A stretch of 64,000 nucleotides of DNA from Solimonas sp. SE-A11 (GCF_030345715.1 NZ_JAUASX010000018.1:54770-118769), one strand, 5' to 3'; counted from the first letter of the stretch, positions 1-9,528 are shown. Notes: a model not told the origin generated them from the letters alone. Program-made: numbers and translations.

Positions 1-297
1 ATAGATCGTCTGGTGGGCGCTCTCCACCGCCTTGCGCAGAAGCAGGGCTTCCACGCTATGGCCGCTGGCGGTGTCCACCTCGCCACGCTTGAGCTCCTTC
101 CACTCGCGCCGGACCACGTCCAGCACGGTGGTGGTGGCGATGCCACTGGCGATCTCGCCGGCGTTGTAGCCGCCCATGCCGTCGGCCAGCACCAGCAGGC
201 CCAGGTCACCGTCCTGTTCGACGGCGTCCTCGTTGTTGTTGCGCATCCTGCCCACGTCGGAGAGCAGGGCGGTGGCCACCTTGTCCTTCAATGTCAT
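1..297 (-). CDS. PP2C-family protein Ser/Thr phosphatase (N-terminal part, cut by window edge)
   Basis: Ninety-nine codons of a PP2C-type metal-dependent phosphatase, read leftward off the window. The N-terminus carries the family signatures DVGRMRNNNED (the acidic metal-binding motif near the start of Stp1/PrpC-type enzymes) and VLADGMGG. It begins 10 bp after the stop of the kinase gene at 308-2992 on the same strand, so the two are almost certainly one operon. The likely role is to dephosphorylate the targets of that kinase, or the kinase itself, in the cytoplasm. The C-terminal two thirds, with the remaining metal-binding aspartates, lie outside the window. Confidence 0.88.
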   Translation of the reverse strand, partial: MTLKDKVATALLSDVGRMRNNNEDAVEQDGDLGLLVLADGMGGYNAGEIASGIATTTVLDVVRREWKELKRGEVDTASGHSVEALLLRKAVESAHQTIY

Positions 298-307
298 GCC
301 GGTTCTC

Positions 308-2992
308 TCAGGTCGGGCCGCCGAGGCCGGAAAGGATGAAGCGGAGATCGCGCGCCAGTTCGCTGCCGCGCTGGTAGCGCTGCTCCATGTCCTTGTGCAG
401 CGCGCGGTCGATCACGACGTTCACCTTGGGAGGCAGGTCGGGGCGCAGGCCGCCGGCCGGGGGATGCGGTTCGTTGGCGATCTTGAACATCAGCGTCGCC
501 ATCGAGTCCGCCTGGAAGGGCAGCGTGCCGGTCAGCAGCTGGTACAGCGTTACGCCCAGCGAGAACAGGTCGGAGCGGCCGTCCACGCGCTTGCCGGCGA
601 GCTGCTCGGGCGACATGTAGCTGGGCGTGCCCAGCACCATGCCGGTCTTGGTCTTGCTGGAGTCGGCGATGCGGGCGATGCCGAAGTCCATCAGCTTGAT
701 GGTCTGTGTGGCTTCCACCAGCATCATGTTGGCCGGCTTGATGTCGCGGTGGACCACGCCGTTGGTGTGGGCGTAGTCCAGGGCGTCGGCGGCGTCGGCC
801 ACCAGGCGCAGCACCTCGGGCATCGCCAGAAGGTTGTTGGCCTTGGTGTGCTTGGTGAGGTCGTGGCCCTTGATGAACTCCATCGCGATGAAGGCGAGGT
901 CATGTTCCTCGCCGGCGTCGTAGATCGACACGATGTGCGGGTGCGTCAGGCGGCCGGCGGTCTCGGCTTCGCGGAAGAAGCGCTCCTTGACGCTGGTCAG
1001 CTCGTCCGGCTCGAACTCCTGCGACAGCGCCATCGTCTTGATCGCCACGGTGCGGCCGATCTTCGGGTCCTTGCCCATGTAGACGATACCCATGGCGCCC
1101 TTGCCGAGCTCCTTCTCCACCTGGTACCGGCCCAGCATCGGCTTCTCGATCTGCTGGGTGGCATCGTTGTCCAGCACCATGGTACCGCCGGGGTGCGAGC
1201 GGCCTGCGCCACCGCCCAGAATCACGGTCTCGGAGAGCTTCTTGGCGCGGTTGAGCTTCTGCTGGACGTCGCGGAAGTCCTTCTGGTGCCCGGCGATGTG
1301 CTGGTACACCGACTCGGCCTTGTTGAACTGGCGCTTGCGCTCGAAGTCCAGCGCGAGGTTGTACATCAGGTCCAGCAGCTTGTCGTCCACCGGCTGCACG
1401 CGGCGGAACTTCTCGAAGGCCATGTCGAGCTGGCCCTGGCCCTGGAAAGCAAGGCCCAGCATCTTGTTGGACTCGGAGTTCTCCACCTCGGTGGTCTGCT
1501 TCAGCATCTCGGTGATGCGGAACTTCTTCACCGTCATGAAAGCATGGCCGGCCAGCAGGAACACCGCTGGGATCGTCAGCTTGAACCACAGCGCGCTGGA
1601 GGCCATCACGCCGATCTGTGTGCCCAGCAGCGCCAGCACCAGCACCAGGGTCACGCCGGCGGCCAGCGTAGCCTTCATGCGCGGCAGCAGCAGCGCGAGA
1701 TAGGCCGCCAACATCAGGAACACCACCAGCTCCAGCCAGCCGGCCCAGGCTGGGCGGGTGAAGTAGTGCTGCTTGAGGATCGAGGAGACCGCGTGCGCCA
1801 GCATCGCCACCGGCGTGGTCGAGGCGGACGAGGGGGTGGCGAAGGTGTCGCCGGTGCCCGGCGCGGTGGTGCCGATCAGCACTACCTTGTCCTTGTACTT
1901 GGCCAGCGGGATCTTGCCGGCCAGCACGTCATATGCGGAGTCCACCGCGAAGGCGGGCTTGCCTTCCTGGTCACCGTAGAACTGCGTGTACATGCGCAGC
2001 GCGTAGTCGGTGCCGATATGGATGCCGCCCAGCGTTACGCCCTCGCCGAGCTGCACCTGGATGTCCTGCGGCTTCAGGTTCAGCTTGGCGGCCGCTATCA
2101 TCAGTGACAGCGACGGGTAGAACTCGTCGAAGTGCTGCAGCACCAGCGGCTCGTAGCGCACGCCGCCATCCACGTCCTGGGCGATGTTGAGGTGGCCCAT
2201 GCCGGGAGCGGCTTCGCCGACACCCGCCACCGGCACTTCCACCGAGATGGTGGGGCCGGGCACGGCGCCGTCGGCGCGTGCGCCGATGCGGTCCTGCACG
2301 TCCTGCAGGCGGTTGCGGCGCACGTACTCGGGCAGCGCCTGGTCCGGCCGGCCCTGGGGGCGGCCCTCCTTGAACAGGATCGGCAGCACGACGTTGCCGG
2401 AGGCCACGGCGGCGCCCAGCACGGAGTCGGTGGTGCCGCCGGCCTTGGCGCCGGCTTCGAGTTGCGCCAGCAGCGCTTCCATCGCCGGGCGGTACTTGGT
2501 GGCCAGCGCGGAATCCTTGTAGGTCTGCGCGATGTTGACGATGGCCGGCGAGCGCGTGGTCTTGGCGGTCTCGTCCAGCATGATGCCGAAGGTCTCGGCC
2601 TCGGCCGGGATGTCCTGCACCAGCGGCGAGGCCTTGAGCTCGGCCAGGATGGCATTGAAGGTTTCGGCGGAGCTGCCGGCGTCGGCCTCGAAGTACAGCA
2701 TGGTGGCGCCGATGACCTTGGCGCCGCCCTCGTGCAGCTTGTTGATCAGCTCGGCCTGCTGGTTGCGCGGCCAGGGCCAGCGGCCCAAGTTGGCGATGGA
2801 CTGCTCGTCGATCGCGACGATAGCGACATCTTCGGACGGGGCGAGGTCGCGCGACCGCACACCCACGTCGTAGGTGCTGCGCTCCAGGGACTGGAAGGCA
2901 TCGCCGAAGACACCCCAGGCCAGCAGGGCGAAGACCAGCGAGAAGGCTACCGCCGCGAACCAGTCTTTCGACCAGAAGCTATTCTTTTGCAC
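308..2992 (-). CDS. CHASE2-domain membrane serine/threonine protein kinase
   Basis: An 894-residue membrane receptor kinase. Order: an N-terminal membrane segment (about 13-30), an extracytoplasmic CHASE2 sensor (about 38-375), three membrane helices (about 410-490), a TPR-like helical stretch (about 510-590) and a Hanks-type kinase domain (about 623-890). The kinase motifs are complete: glycine loop GKGAMGIVYMG with VAIK lysine, catalytic loop HRDIKPANMML, DFGIARI and MSPEQLAG. It should therefore be an active kinase signalling from the periplasm to the cytoplasm. A PP2C phosphatase gene follows 10 bp downstream. It is divergent from radA across an 89-bp gap. The signal and substrates are not visible in the sequence. 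Confidence 0.9.
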   Translation of the reverse strand: MQKNSFWSKDWFAAVAFSLVFALLAWGVFGDAFQSLERSTYDVGVRSRDLAPSEDVAIVAIDEQSIANLGRWPWPRNQQAELINKLHEGGAKVIGATMLYFEADAGSSAETFNAILAELKASPLVQDIPAEAETFGIMLDETAKTTRSPAIVNIAQTYKDSALATKYRPAMEALLAQLEAGAKAGGTTDSVLGAAVASGNVVLPILFKEGRPQGRPDQALPEYVRRNRLQDVQDRIGARADGAVPGPTISVEVPVAGVGEAAPGMGHLNIAQDVDGGVRYEPLVLQHFDEFYPSLSLMIAAAKLNLKPQDIQVQLGEGVTLGGIHIGTDYALRMYTQFYGDQEGKPAFAVDSAYDVLAGKIPLAKYKDKVVLIGTTAPGTGDTFATPSSASTTPVAMLAHAVSSILKQHYFTRPAWAGWLELVVFLMLAAYLALLLPRMKATLAAGVTLVLVLALLGTQIGVMASSALWFKLTIPAVFLLAGHAFMTVKKFRITEMLKQTTEVENSESNKMLGLAFQGQGQLDMAFEKFRRVQPVDDKLLDLMYNLALDFERKRQFNKAESVYQHIAGHQKDFRDVQQKLNRAKKLSETVILGGGAGRSHPGGTMVLDNDATQQIEKPMLGRYQVEKELGKGAMGIVYMGKDPKIGRTVAIKTMALSQEFEPDELTSVKERFFREAETAGRLTHPHIVSIYDAGEEHDLAFIAMEFIKGHDLTKHTKANNLLAMPEVLRLVADAADALDYAHTNGVVHRDIKPANMMLVEATQTIKLMDFGIARIADSSKTKTGMVLGTPSYMSPEQLAGKRVDGRSDLFSLGVTLYQLLTGTLPFQADSMATLMFKIANEPHPPAGGLRPDLPPKVNVVIDRALHKDMEQRYQRGSELARDLRFILSGLGGPT

Positions 2993-3081
2993 GAGCTACG
3001 TCCCCCCGCAGTTGTGCTCTTCGGCTCATACTAACTCAAGTATCTCCGATATTAGTTCCTCAGAAAACAAGAATATGTGAG

Positions 3082-4458
3082 ATGGGTTCCAGAACGAAAA
3101 CTCAATACGTCTGCCAGTCCTGCGGCTCCTCCAGCCCCAAGTGGATCGGCCAGTGCCCCGACTGCTCCGCCTGGAACACGCTGGTGGAGGCGCGTGTCGA
3201 CGCCTCCGTCGCCAAGGCTGCCGCCAAGTCCCGCGGCGGCGGCATCAGCGGCACGGCCGGCGGGCGGGTGCAGTCGCTGCGCGAGGTCGACATGCGCGAG
3301 ACGCCGCGCACCACCACCGGCCTGTCGGAAATGGACCGGGTGCTGGGCGGCGGCATCGTCCCTGGTGCGGTGATCCTGATCGGCGGCGACCCGGGCATCG
3401 GCAAGTCCACCCTGCTGCTGCAGGTCCTGGCCAGCGTGCAGCCGCACCTGAAGACCCTGTACGTCACCGGTGAGGAGTCACTGACCCAGGTCCACCTGCG
3501 CGCGCACCGCCTGGGGCTGCCGGAGCTGGATCTGCCGGTGCTGGCCGAGACCGGCGTGGAGGAAATCCTGGCCCAGATCGCCCAGCACCGTCCCGGGCTG
3601 GTGGTGATCGACTCCATCCAGACCCTGTACACCGACTCGCTTGATTCGGCGCCCGGCTCGGTCTCGCAGTTGCGCGAGTGCGCGGCGCAGCTGGTGCGCC
3701 ACGCCAAGGCCAGCCATACCGCCGTGATCTTGGTGGGCCACGTCACCAAGGAAGGCGCCATCGCCGGACCGCGCGTGCTGGAGCACATGGTGGACTCGGT
3801 GCTGTACTTCGAGCACGACCCCGGCTCGCGCTTCCGCATCATCCGCGCGGTGAAGAACCGCTTCGGTGCCGTCAACGAACTGGGCGTGTTCGCCATGGGC
3901 GACGACGGCCTCAAGGAGGTCAGCAATCCCTCCGCGCTGTTCCTGTCGCGTCACGAGCAGCCGGTGCCGGGCTCGGTGGTCACGGTCACGCGCCAGGGCA
4001 GCCGCCCACTGCTGGTGGAGGTGCAGGCCCTCGTGGACCGCTCCCTGGCCGGCACCCCGCGCCGCGTGACCCTGGGCCTGGAGGGCAACCGCCTGAACAT
4101 GCTGCTGGCGGTGCTGCATCGCCACGGTGGCATTCCCCTGGGTGACCAGGACGTGTTCGCCAACGTGGTCGGCGGCATGCGCATCCAGGAGCCGGCGGCG
4201 GACCTGCCGCTGGTACTGGCCGTGCTGTCCTCGTTCCGCAACCGGCCGATGCCGAACGACCTGGTGGTCTTCGGCGAGATGGGGCTGGCGGGAGAGGTGA
4301 GGCCGGTGGCGGGGGGCGAGGAGCGCCTGGCCGAGGCTGCCAAGCACGGCTTCCGCCGCGCCATCGTGCCGGAGGCCAACAGGCCCCGGAAGTCGGTGAG
4401 GCTGGATATCGAGGTGATCCCGGTAGCGCGGCTGGAGCAGGCACTGGCGGTGCTTTAG
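3082..4458 (+). CDS. radA: DNA repair protein RadA
   Basis: A 458-residue RadA (Sms), the branch-migration helicase that processes recombination intermediates with RecA. Seen here: an N-terminal C4 zinc finger (CQSC ... CPDC, residues 10-27), Walker A GGDPGIGKSTLL near residue 95, the RadA-specific KNRFG motif near residue 257, and a C-terminal Lon-protease-like domain (FGEMGLAGEVRPV). Length and domain order are normal for the family. The ATG at 3082 places the zinc finger at the usual distance from the N-terminus. Confidence 0.97.
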   Translation: MGSRTKTQYVCQSCGSSSPKWIGQCPDCSAWNTLVEARVDASVAKAAAKSRGGGISGTAGGRVQSLREVDMRETPRTTTGLSEMDRVLGGGIVPGAVILIGGDPGIGKSTLLLQVLASVQPHLKTLYVTGEESLTQVHLRAHRLGLPELDLPVLAETGVEEILAQIAQHRPGLVVIDSIQTLYTDSLDSAPGSVSQLRECAAQLVRHAKASHTAVILVGHVTKEGAIAGPRVLEHMVDSVLYFEHDPGSRFRIIRAVKNRFGAVNELGVFAMGDDGLKEVSNPSALFLSRHEQPVPGSVVTVTRQGSRPLLVEVQALVDRSLAGTPRRVTLGLEGNRLNMLLAVLHRHGGIPLGDQDVFANVVGGMRIQEPAADLPLVLAVLSSFRNRPMPNDLVVFGEMGLAGEVRPVAGGEERLAEAAKHGFRRAIVPEANRPRKSVRLDIEVIPVARLEQALAVL

Positions 4459-4466
4459 ACCTGCAT

Positions 4467-4494
4467 TCCCTCTCCCCGCTTGCGGAGAGAGGGG
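4467..4494. repeat. Inverted repeat / hairpin after radA
   Basis: CCCTCTC and GAGAGGG arms enclose CCCCGC-TT-GCGG, forming a strong hairpin just after the radA stop, between radA and the convergent CorC-like gene. There is no clear T-run, so it resembles the small intergenic palindromes common in gammaproteobacteria as much as a terminator. Confidence 0.5.
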
Positions 4495-4513
4495 ACAAGG
4501 GCAGCGGTGTTCG

Positions 4514-5791
4514 CTAGGCAGCGGCCCGCTGCTCGCCCGGAGGCCGCACCCTCGCCGATTTCACTGCGTTGGCCCGGGTCTCGGTGATCTCGAATTCGTA
4601 GCCCTTGATGGTGATGCGGCGGCCGGCCTGGGGCATGGTCTCCAGCTTTTCCAGCACCAGACCGTTGACGGTCTTGGGGCCGTCCAGGGGCAGCTTCCAG
4701 CCCAGGTTCTTGTTGAGGCTGCGGATGGTCACCGAGCCGTTGACGCGGTAGCAGCCGTCGGGGTCGGCGTAGACGTTCTTGATGCGGGTGGCGGGGTCGG
4801 AGGTGAACTCGCCCACCACTTCCTCGAGGATGTCCTCCAGTGTCACCAGGCCCTGGATGTCGCCGTATTCGTCCACCACGAAGCCGATGCGGCGCTTCTG
4901 GTTCTGGAAGTTGAGCAGCTGCTGGTTCAGCGGCGTGCCCTCGGGGATGAAGTAGGGCTCGCTGGCCAGGCCCACCAGGCTGTGCGGGTCCAGGTTGTTC
5001 TCTGCGGCCAGGCGCACCACGCGACGCAGGTGGATCACGCCGCGCAGGTTGTCGATGGAGCCGTCGAACACCGGCAGGCGGGTGTGCTGGCTGTCCACGA
5101 TCGCGGCGCGCACCTGCTCCCAGGGCTCGGAGATGTCGATGCCGGTGATCTCGTTACGCGGCACCATGATGTCCTCGACCGTTTCCTTCTCCAGGTCCAG
5201 GATGGAGAGCAGCATCTTCTGGTGACGGTGCGGGATCATGGCGCCGGCCTCGGCGACCACGGTGCGCAGCTCCTCGGCACTGAGGCTGTGCTGTGCCGCT
5301 TCCTCGGGGGAGACGCCCAGCAGGCGCAGCAGGTTGTTGCCGATCAGGTTGACCAGCCACACTAGCGGGAATAGCAGGCGTTGCAGCGGCCAGAGGACAT
5401 AGGCAGCCGGCAGGCCCAGGCGCTCGGGATGAATGGCGGACAGCGTCTTGGGCGTGACCTCGCCGAAGATCAGCAGCAGCAGCGTCACCGCGCCGGTGGC
5501 CACGGCGATACCGGTTTCGCCCGGGAACAGGCGCAGGCCTATCAGCGTGGCGATCGACGCCGCCAGCGTGTTCACGAAGTTGTTGCCCAGCAGGATGGTG
5601 CCGATCAGGCGGTCCGGGCGCTCAAGCAGGCTTTGCGCCAGTCGCGCGGAACGTTCCCCCTTCTTGGCGCGCGTGCGCAGGCGGTAGCGGTTCATCGTCA
5701 TCAGCCCGGTTTCGGAGCCGGAGAAGAATGCCGACAGCAGCAACATCAAGATGAGGAGTCCGAAGAGGACCCACAGGGGGATGGCGTCCAA
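4514..5791 (-). CDS. CNNM/CorC-HlyC family membrane protein (CorB/YfjD-like)
   Basis: 425 residues: an N-terminal DUF21 membrane domain with about four helices (residues 5-190), a CBS-pair (about 205-330, including LPVFDGSIDNLRGVIHLR and the VDEYGDIQGLVTLEDILEE stretch), and a C-terminal CorC_HlyC domain (about 340-415). Proteins of this family (CorB/YfjD, MpfA, CNNM) are linked to magnesium efflux. In E. coli the orthologue yfjD lies next to ypjD and ffh, and the same arrangement holds here, with ypjD directly upstream on the same strand (88-bp gap). Older annotations call it a hemolysin; there is no reason to think it is one. Confidence 0.92.
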   Translation of the reverse strand: MDAIPLWVLFGLLILMLLLSAFFSGSETGLMTMNRYRLRTRAKKGERSARLAQSLLERPDRLIGTILLGNNFVNTLAASIATLIGLRLFPGETGIAVATGAVTLLLLIFGEVTPKTLSAIHPERLGLPAAYVLWPLQRLLFPLVWLVNLIGNNLLRLLGVSPEEAAQHSLSAEELRTVVAEAGAMIPHRHQKMLLSILDLEKETVEDIMVPRNEITGIDISEPWEQVRAAIVDSQHTRLPVFDGSIDNLRGVIHLRRVVRLAAENNLDPHSLVGLASEPYFIPEGTPLNQQLLNFQNQKRRIGFVVDEYGDIQGLVTLEDILEEVVGEFTSDPATRIKNVYADPDGCYRVNGSVTIRSLNKNLGWKLPLDGPKTVNGLVLEKLETMPQAGRRITIKGYEFEITETRANAVKSARVRPPGEQRAAA

Positions 5792-5879
5792 GATCGCGCG
5801 GTCAGTCTTTGGCCGTGTGGACTTCTATCTATGCGGCCCGGAGGGCTGCTGTCAATGAGGCTGACATGAGGTATACCGC

Positions 5880-6677
5880 CTAACTCCAGTGCTTGCCTAG
5901 GAATTGTTCCAACACCAGCTTGCTGCCGAAGTACGCCAGGATGAGCACGGCGTAGCCAGCCAGCGACCAGCGGATGGCGGTGCGGCCGCGCCAGCCGTAG
6001 CGCCAGCGCCCCCACAGCAAGGTGCCGAAGATCAACCAGGCACTGATCGACAGCACGGTCTTGTGGGCCAGGTGCTGTGCGAACCAGTCGTGCACGAACC
6101 ACAGGCCCGACAGCAGGGTCAGGGACAGCAGCAGAAAGCCGATAGCGATCAATTGGAACAGCAGCCGCTCCATGGTCTGCAGCGGCGGCATGCCGCCGAG
6201 CAGCAGGCGGCTGAGATCGTGGCGGTGCAGCAGACGGTCCTGCAGGGCCAGCGCACCGGCCTGCATTGCGGCGATGGTGAGCAGCCCGGCCGAGAATAGC
6301 GACAGGATGATGTGCCAGCGCAGCTTCCAGTCGGCCACCGGCGCGGCGTCCAGCAGGCTGGGGTCCAGGGCGGCCCAGAGGGCGGCCAGGCCGGTCAGGG
6401 GGTAGATCGTCAGGCCCAGGGAGCGCAGCGGCTCGCGCCAGGACAGCAGCCACAGCAGCACGGCGGACTGCAGAGTGAACAGCGAGGCCGCTTCTGGCAG
6501 GCCGATGCGGATCGCGCCGCCCTGCAGGGCCTGGTGGCCCAGCACGCCGGCATGCAGCACGATGGCCGCGGAGGCCAGCGACCGCTCCAGCGGGCTGTCG
6601 GTCTGAGGGTTACGCCAGATCAGCCAGCCGCAAGCGGCGTACAGCAGAACGGCAATGAGAATCAGTGCTAATGTCAT
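5880..6677 (-). CDS. ypjD: Cytochrome c assembly (CcsA)-family inner membrane protein YpjD
   Basis: 265 residues with about eight hydrophobic helices and the C-terminal CcsA-family block rich in Trp/Arg (SAWLIFGTLLWGRWRYGWRG followed by RTAIRW), very like E. coli YpjD/CorE. Members belong to the heme-handling CcmC/CcsA superfamily, but YpjD itself has been tied genetically to the CorC/magnesium system, so a role with the adjacent CNNM protein is plausible. Divergent from the phosphodiesterase at 6788. Confidence 0.88.
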   Translation of the reverse strand: MTLALILIAVLLYAACGWLIWRNPQTDSPLERSLASAAIVLHAGVLGHQALQGGAIRIGLPEAASLFTLQSAVLLWLLSWREPLRSLGLTIYPLTGLAALWAALDPSLLDAAPVADWKLRWHIILSLFSAGLLTIAAMQAGALALQDRLLHRHDLSRLLLGGMPPLQTMERLLFQLIAIGFLLLSLTLLSGLWFVHDWFAQHLAHKTVLSISAWLIFGTLLWGRWRYGWRGRTAIRWSLAGYAVLILAYFGSKLVLEQFLGKHWS

Positions 6678-6787
6678 GGGGTCTCCAGCATAACCGAATC
6701 CCTTGCGATGTGACGCAAGCCGCGGTTGAGGGTGCGGACCCCTATGCTAGGATCAAAAAAATACAAACTTTTAAGACAACGGAACGC

Positions 6788-7555
6788 ATGCGGATCAAAG
6801 TCCTGGGCTGCAGCGGGGGAGTGGGGCCGGGCCTGCGTACCACCAGCCTGCTGGTGGACGACGAGATCCTGATCGATGCGGGAACGGGCGTCGGCGACCT
6901 GTCGCTGGCGCAGCAGCGCCGCATCAGCCATGTCTTCCTGTCGCACTCCCATCTCGACCACGTCTGTGGCCTGGCTTTCATGGCCGACAACCTGTTCGAC
7001 CTGATCGATCGGCCGGTCGTTGTCCATGCCACCCGGCAGACCCTGGACGCGGTGCGCCAGCACATCTTCAACTGGACCATCTGGCCCGACTTCTCCAAGT
7101 TGCCCAACGAGGAGCGGCCGCTGCTGCGCTTCGACCAGATCGAGGTGGGGCAGCCCACCGACCTGGGCGGCGACCGGCGCCTGACGGCCTTCAAGGTGCT
7201 GCACACCGTCCCGGCCGTGGGCTATGCCCTGGAGAGCCCCAACGGCACCTTCGCCTTCAGCGGCGACACCTGGGCCAACGACGACATCTGGGCCTTCCTC
7301 AACGGCCTGCCGCGGCTCGACAAGCTGATGATCGAGATCGCCTTTCCGGACGAGCAGGAGGAACTGGGGGCGGCCTCGCGCCACTTCACCCCCAGCCTGC
7401 TGGCCTCGGAGCTGCGCAAGCTGCGGCATCACCCCGAGCTGTTCCTGACCCACCACAAGCCGGGTTGCGAGCAGCTGATCGAGAAGCAGTGCCGCACCGC
7501 GCTGAAGGATTGGCGCTACCACCACCTCCAGCGCGGCGATCTGATCACCTCCTGA
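6788..7555 (+). CDS. Metallo-beta-lactamase-fold hydrolase, class II 3',5'-cyclic-nucleotide phosphodiesterase-like
   Basis: 255 residues. The zinc-binding signature SHSHLDHVCGLAF (HxHxDH) near residue 55, GLRTTSLLVDDEILIDAGTG at the N-terminus, FSGDT near residue 155 and a late HHK (residue 220s) are those of the class II cyclic nucleotide phosphodiesterase branch of the MBL superfamily. The expected activity is hydrolysis of cAMP or a related cyclic nucleotide, but the substrate is not proven by sequence. The frame stays open upstream to 6665, but the ATG at 6788 starts directly at the conserved MRIKVLGCSGG strand, and the upstream part overlaps the ypjD promoter side, so the short start is chosen. 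Confidence 0.8.
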   Translation: MRIKVLGCSGGVGPGLRTTSLLVDDEILIDAGTGVGDLSLAQQRRISHVFLSHSHLDHVCGLAFMADNLFDLIDRPVVVHATRQTLDAVRQHIFNWTIWPDFSKLPNEERPLLRFDQIEVGQPTDLGGDRRLTAFKVLHTVPAVGYALESPNGTFAFSGDTWANDDIWAFLNGLPRLDKLMIEIAFPDEQEELGAASRHFTPSLLASELRKLRHHPELFLTHHKPGCEQLIEKQCRTALKDWRYHHLQRGDLITS

Positions 7556-7653
7556 ATGGGCGGGCGCGGGCTGGGCAGGAACACCCACGGGCACCCCGGC
7601 GGGTCTTGCTCTAGAATCCGCCGGACGCTCTATACAGACCCGCTTTCGTCCTC

Positions 7654-9018
7654 ATGTTCGACAACCTCACGACGCGCCTTGGCCGCGTCCTTGACTCCAT
7701 CCGCGGCCAGGGCCGCCTTACCGAAGAACAGGTCACCGCCGCCGCTCGCGAGCTGCGCATGGCCCTGCTCGAGGCCGATGTGGCCCTGCCGGTGGTCAAG
7801 GAATTCATCGACAAGGTCAAGGCCCGCGCCCTGGGCGCCGAGATCCTGCAGTCGCTGACCCCTGGCCAGCAGTTCCTCAAGATCGTCCAGCAGGAGCTGA
7901 CCGAGACCCTCGGCGGCAATGCCGAACCCCTGAACCTGCGCCAGCAGCCCCCTGCTATCATCCTGATGGCCGGCCTGCAGGGTTCCGGCAAGACCACCAG
8001 CACCGGCAAGCTGGCGCTGTGGCTCAAGGAGCGCGAGAAGAAGAATGTCGTCGTCGTCTCCGCCGACGTCTACCGACCGGCCGCCATCGAGCAGCTGCGC
8101 ATCGTCGCCGGCAACATCGGCGTCGAATGGTTCCCCTCCGAGGTCGGGCAGCAGCCGGTGGCCATCGCCCAGGCGGCCCTGGCCCATGCCAGGAAGCAGT
8201 ATGCCGACGTCCTGATCGTCGACACCGCCGGCCGCACCACGGTCGACGAGGCGATGATGAAGGAGATCGCCGAATTGCACGCGGCGCTGACTCCGGTCGA
8301 GACCCTGTTCGTGGTCGACAGCATGACCGGCCAGGACGCCGCCAAGACCGCCAAGGCCTTCGGCGACGTGCTGCCGCTGACCGGCGTGATCCTGACCAAG
8401 GTCGACGGTGACTCCCGCGGCGGTGCCGCGCTGTCGGTGCGCCAGGTCACCGGCCGCCCGATCAAGTTCCTCGGCGTCGGCGAGAAGTCCGACCGCTTGG
8501 AGATCTTCCACCCGGACCGTATCGCCAACCGCATCATCGGCCAGGGCGACGTGCTCGGCCTGATCGAGGAGACGGCCCGCAAGGTCGATCACGAGAAGGC
8601 CCAGAAGCTTGCCGAGAAGCTCAAGAAGAACAAGGGATTCGATCTGGCGGACTTCCGCGAGCAGATGCTGCAGATGCAGAACATGGGCAGCATGCAGTCG
8701 ATCTTGGAGAAGCTGCCGGGCGGTGCGCAGATGCAGGAGCAGCTCAAGAGCGTGGACGCCGAGAAGCAGGTCCGCCGCACCGTCGCCATCATCAACTCGA
8801 TGACGCCGCAGGAGCGCCGCTTCCCCGACCTGATCAAGGCCTCGCGCAAGCGCCGCATCGCGGCTGGTGCGGGCGTGGAAGTGCAGCAGGTCAACCAGCT
8901 GCTGCGCCAGTTCGAGACTACCAAGGACATGATGAAGAAGTTCGCGGGCGGCGGCATGGCCAAGATGATGCGCAGCCTCGCCGGGCGTCTGCCGCCGGGC
9001 ATGATGCCCAAGCGCTGA
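7654..9018 (+). CDS. ffh: Signal recognition particle protein Ffh
   Basis: A 454-residue SRP54 homologue. The N-terminal four-helix N domain is followed by the GTPase G domain (P-loop GLQGSGKTTSTGKLA near residue 108; DTAGR; TKVDGD) and the methionine-rich M domain (about 300-454: MLQMQNMGSMQSILEKLPGG, ending in PGMMPKR), which binds 4.5S RNA and signal sequences. It delivers inner-membrane proteins co-translationally to FtsY/SecYEG. In E. coli rpsP follows ffh; here rpsP is 29 kb away. Confidence 0.98.
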   Translation: MFDNLTTRLGRVLDSIRGQGRLTEEQVTAAARELRMALLEADVALPVVKEFIDKVKARALGAEILQSLTPGQQFLKIVQQELTETLGGNAEPLNLRQQPPAIILMAGLQGSGKTTSTGKLALWLKEREKKNVVVVSADVYRPAAIEQLRIVAGNIGVEWFPSEVGQQPVAIAQAALAHARKQYADVLIVDTAGRTTVDEAMMKEIAELHAALTPVETLFVVDSMTGQDAAKTAKAFGDVLPLTGVILTKVDGDSRGGAALSVRQVTGRPIKFLGVGEKSDRLEIFHPDRIANRIIGQGDVLGLIEETARKVDHEKAQKLAEKLKKNKGFDLADFREQMLQMQNMGSMQSILEKLPGGAQMQEQLKSVDAEKQVRRTVAIINSMTPQERRFPDLIKASRKRRIAAGAGVEVQQVNQLLRQFETTKDMMKKFAGGGMAKMMRSLAGRLPPGMMPKR

Positions 9019-9023
9019 TCTCC

Positions 9024-9527
9024 ATGTTCAAGCGCCTGGCGATATTGCTGTGCCTGCTCTGCCTGCCTGCGGCGCATGCGGCAACGATCGGCGACATGGC
9101 GCCCGAGGCCGCCGGCGTCGTACTCAGCGGGCCGGAGGGCATCAAGCTTAGCTCGCTCAAGGGCCGCGTGGTGATCGTGGACTTCTGGGCGTCCTGGTGC
9201 GGCCCCTGCATCCAGGCCATGCCCGAGCTGGACGAGATGCGCGCGGACCTGCACAAGAAAGGCTACGCCGACAAGTTCGAGATCCTGGGTGTCAGCATCG
9301 ACCGCAACGTCGAGGACGCCCGCCGATTCGTCAAGGCACGCCCGGTGACCTATCCGCTGGTGGTGGACCAACTCGGCTTCGCGCCGAAGTTCTACGAGGT
9401 CTGGCGCCTGCCGGCGACCTACCTCGTGGCCCAGGACGGCCGCATCTCCATGGTCTACCACGGCTACGGCGCCGGCTTCACCGAAGACCTCAAGCAGCGC
9501 GTCATCGCGCTGATGAACAAGAAGTAG
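9024..9527 (+). CDS. TlpA/ResA-like periplasmic thioredoxin-fold protein
   Basis: 167 residues: a cleavable signal peptide (MFKRLAILLCLLCLPAAHA) and a TlpA-type thioredoxin fold with the redox motif WASWCGPC at about residues 56-63 and the cis-proline region RLPATYLV near residue 133. It probably reduces disulfides in periplasmic or cytochrome-maturation substrates. It starts 5 bp after ffh and ends 1 bp before modE, so it may be co-transcribed with both, though no partner in the window identifies its substrate. Confidence 0.85.
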   Translation: MFKRLAILLCLLCLPAAHAATIGDMAPEAAGVVLSGPEGIKLSSLKGRVVIVDFWASWCGPCIQAMPELDEMRADLHKKGYADKFEILGVSIDRNVEDARRFVKARPVTYPLVVDQLGFAPKFYEVWRLPATYLVAQDGRISMVYHGYGAGFTEDLKQRVIALMNKK

Positions 9528-9528
9528 C

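Noticed and set aside
176..2107. A 643-codon frame on the plus strand opposite the CHASE2 kinase
   Set aside because: Composition is His/Gln/Val/Gly-rich in the way of antisense frames in high-GC DNA; the kinase on the other strand has complete motifs.
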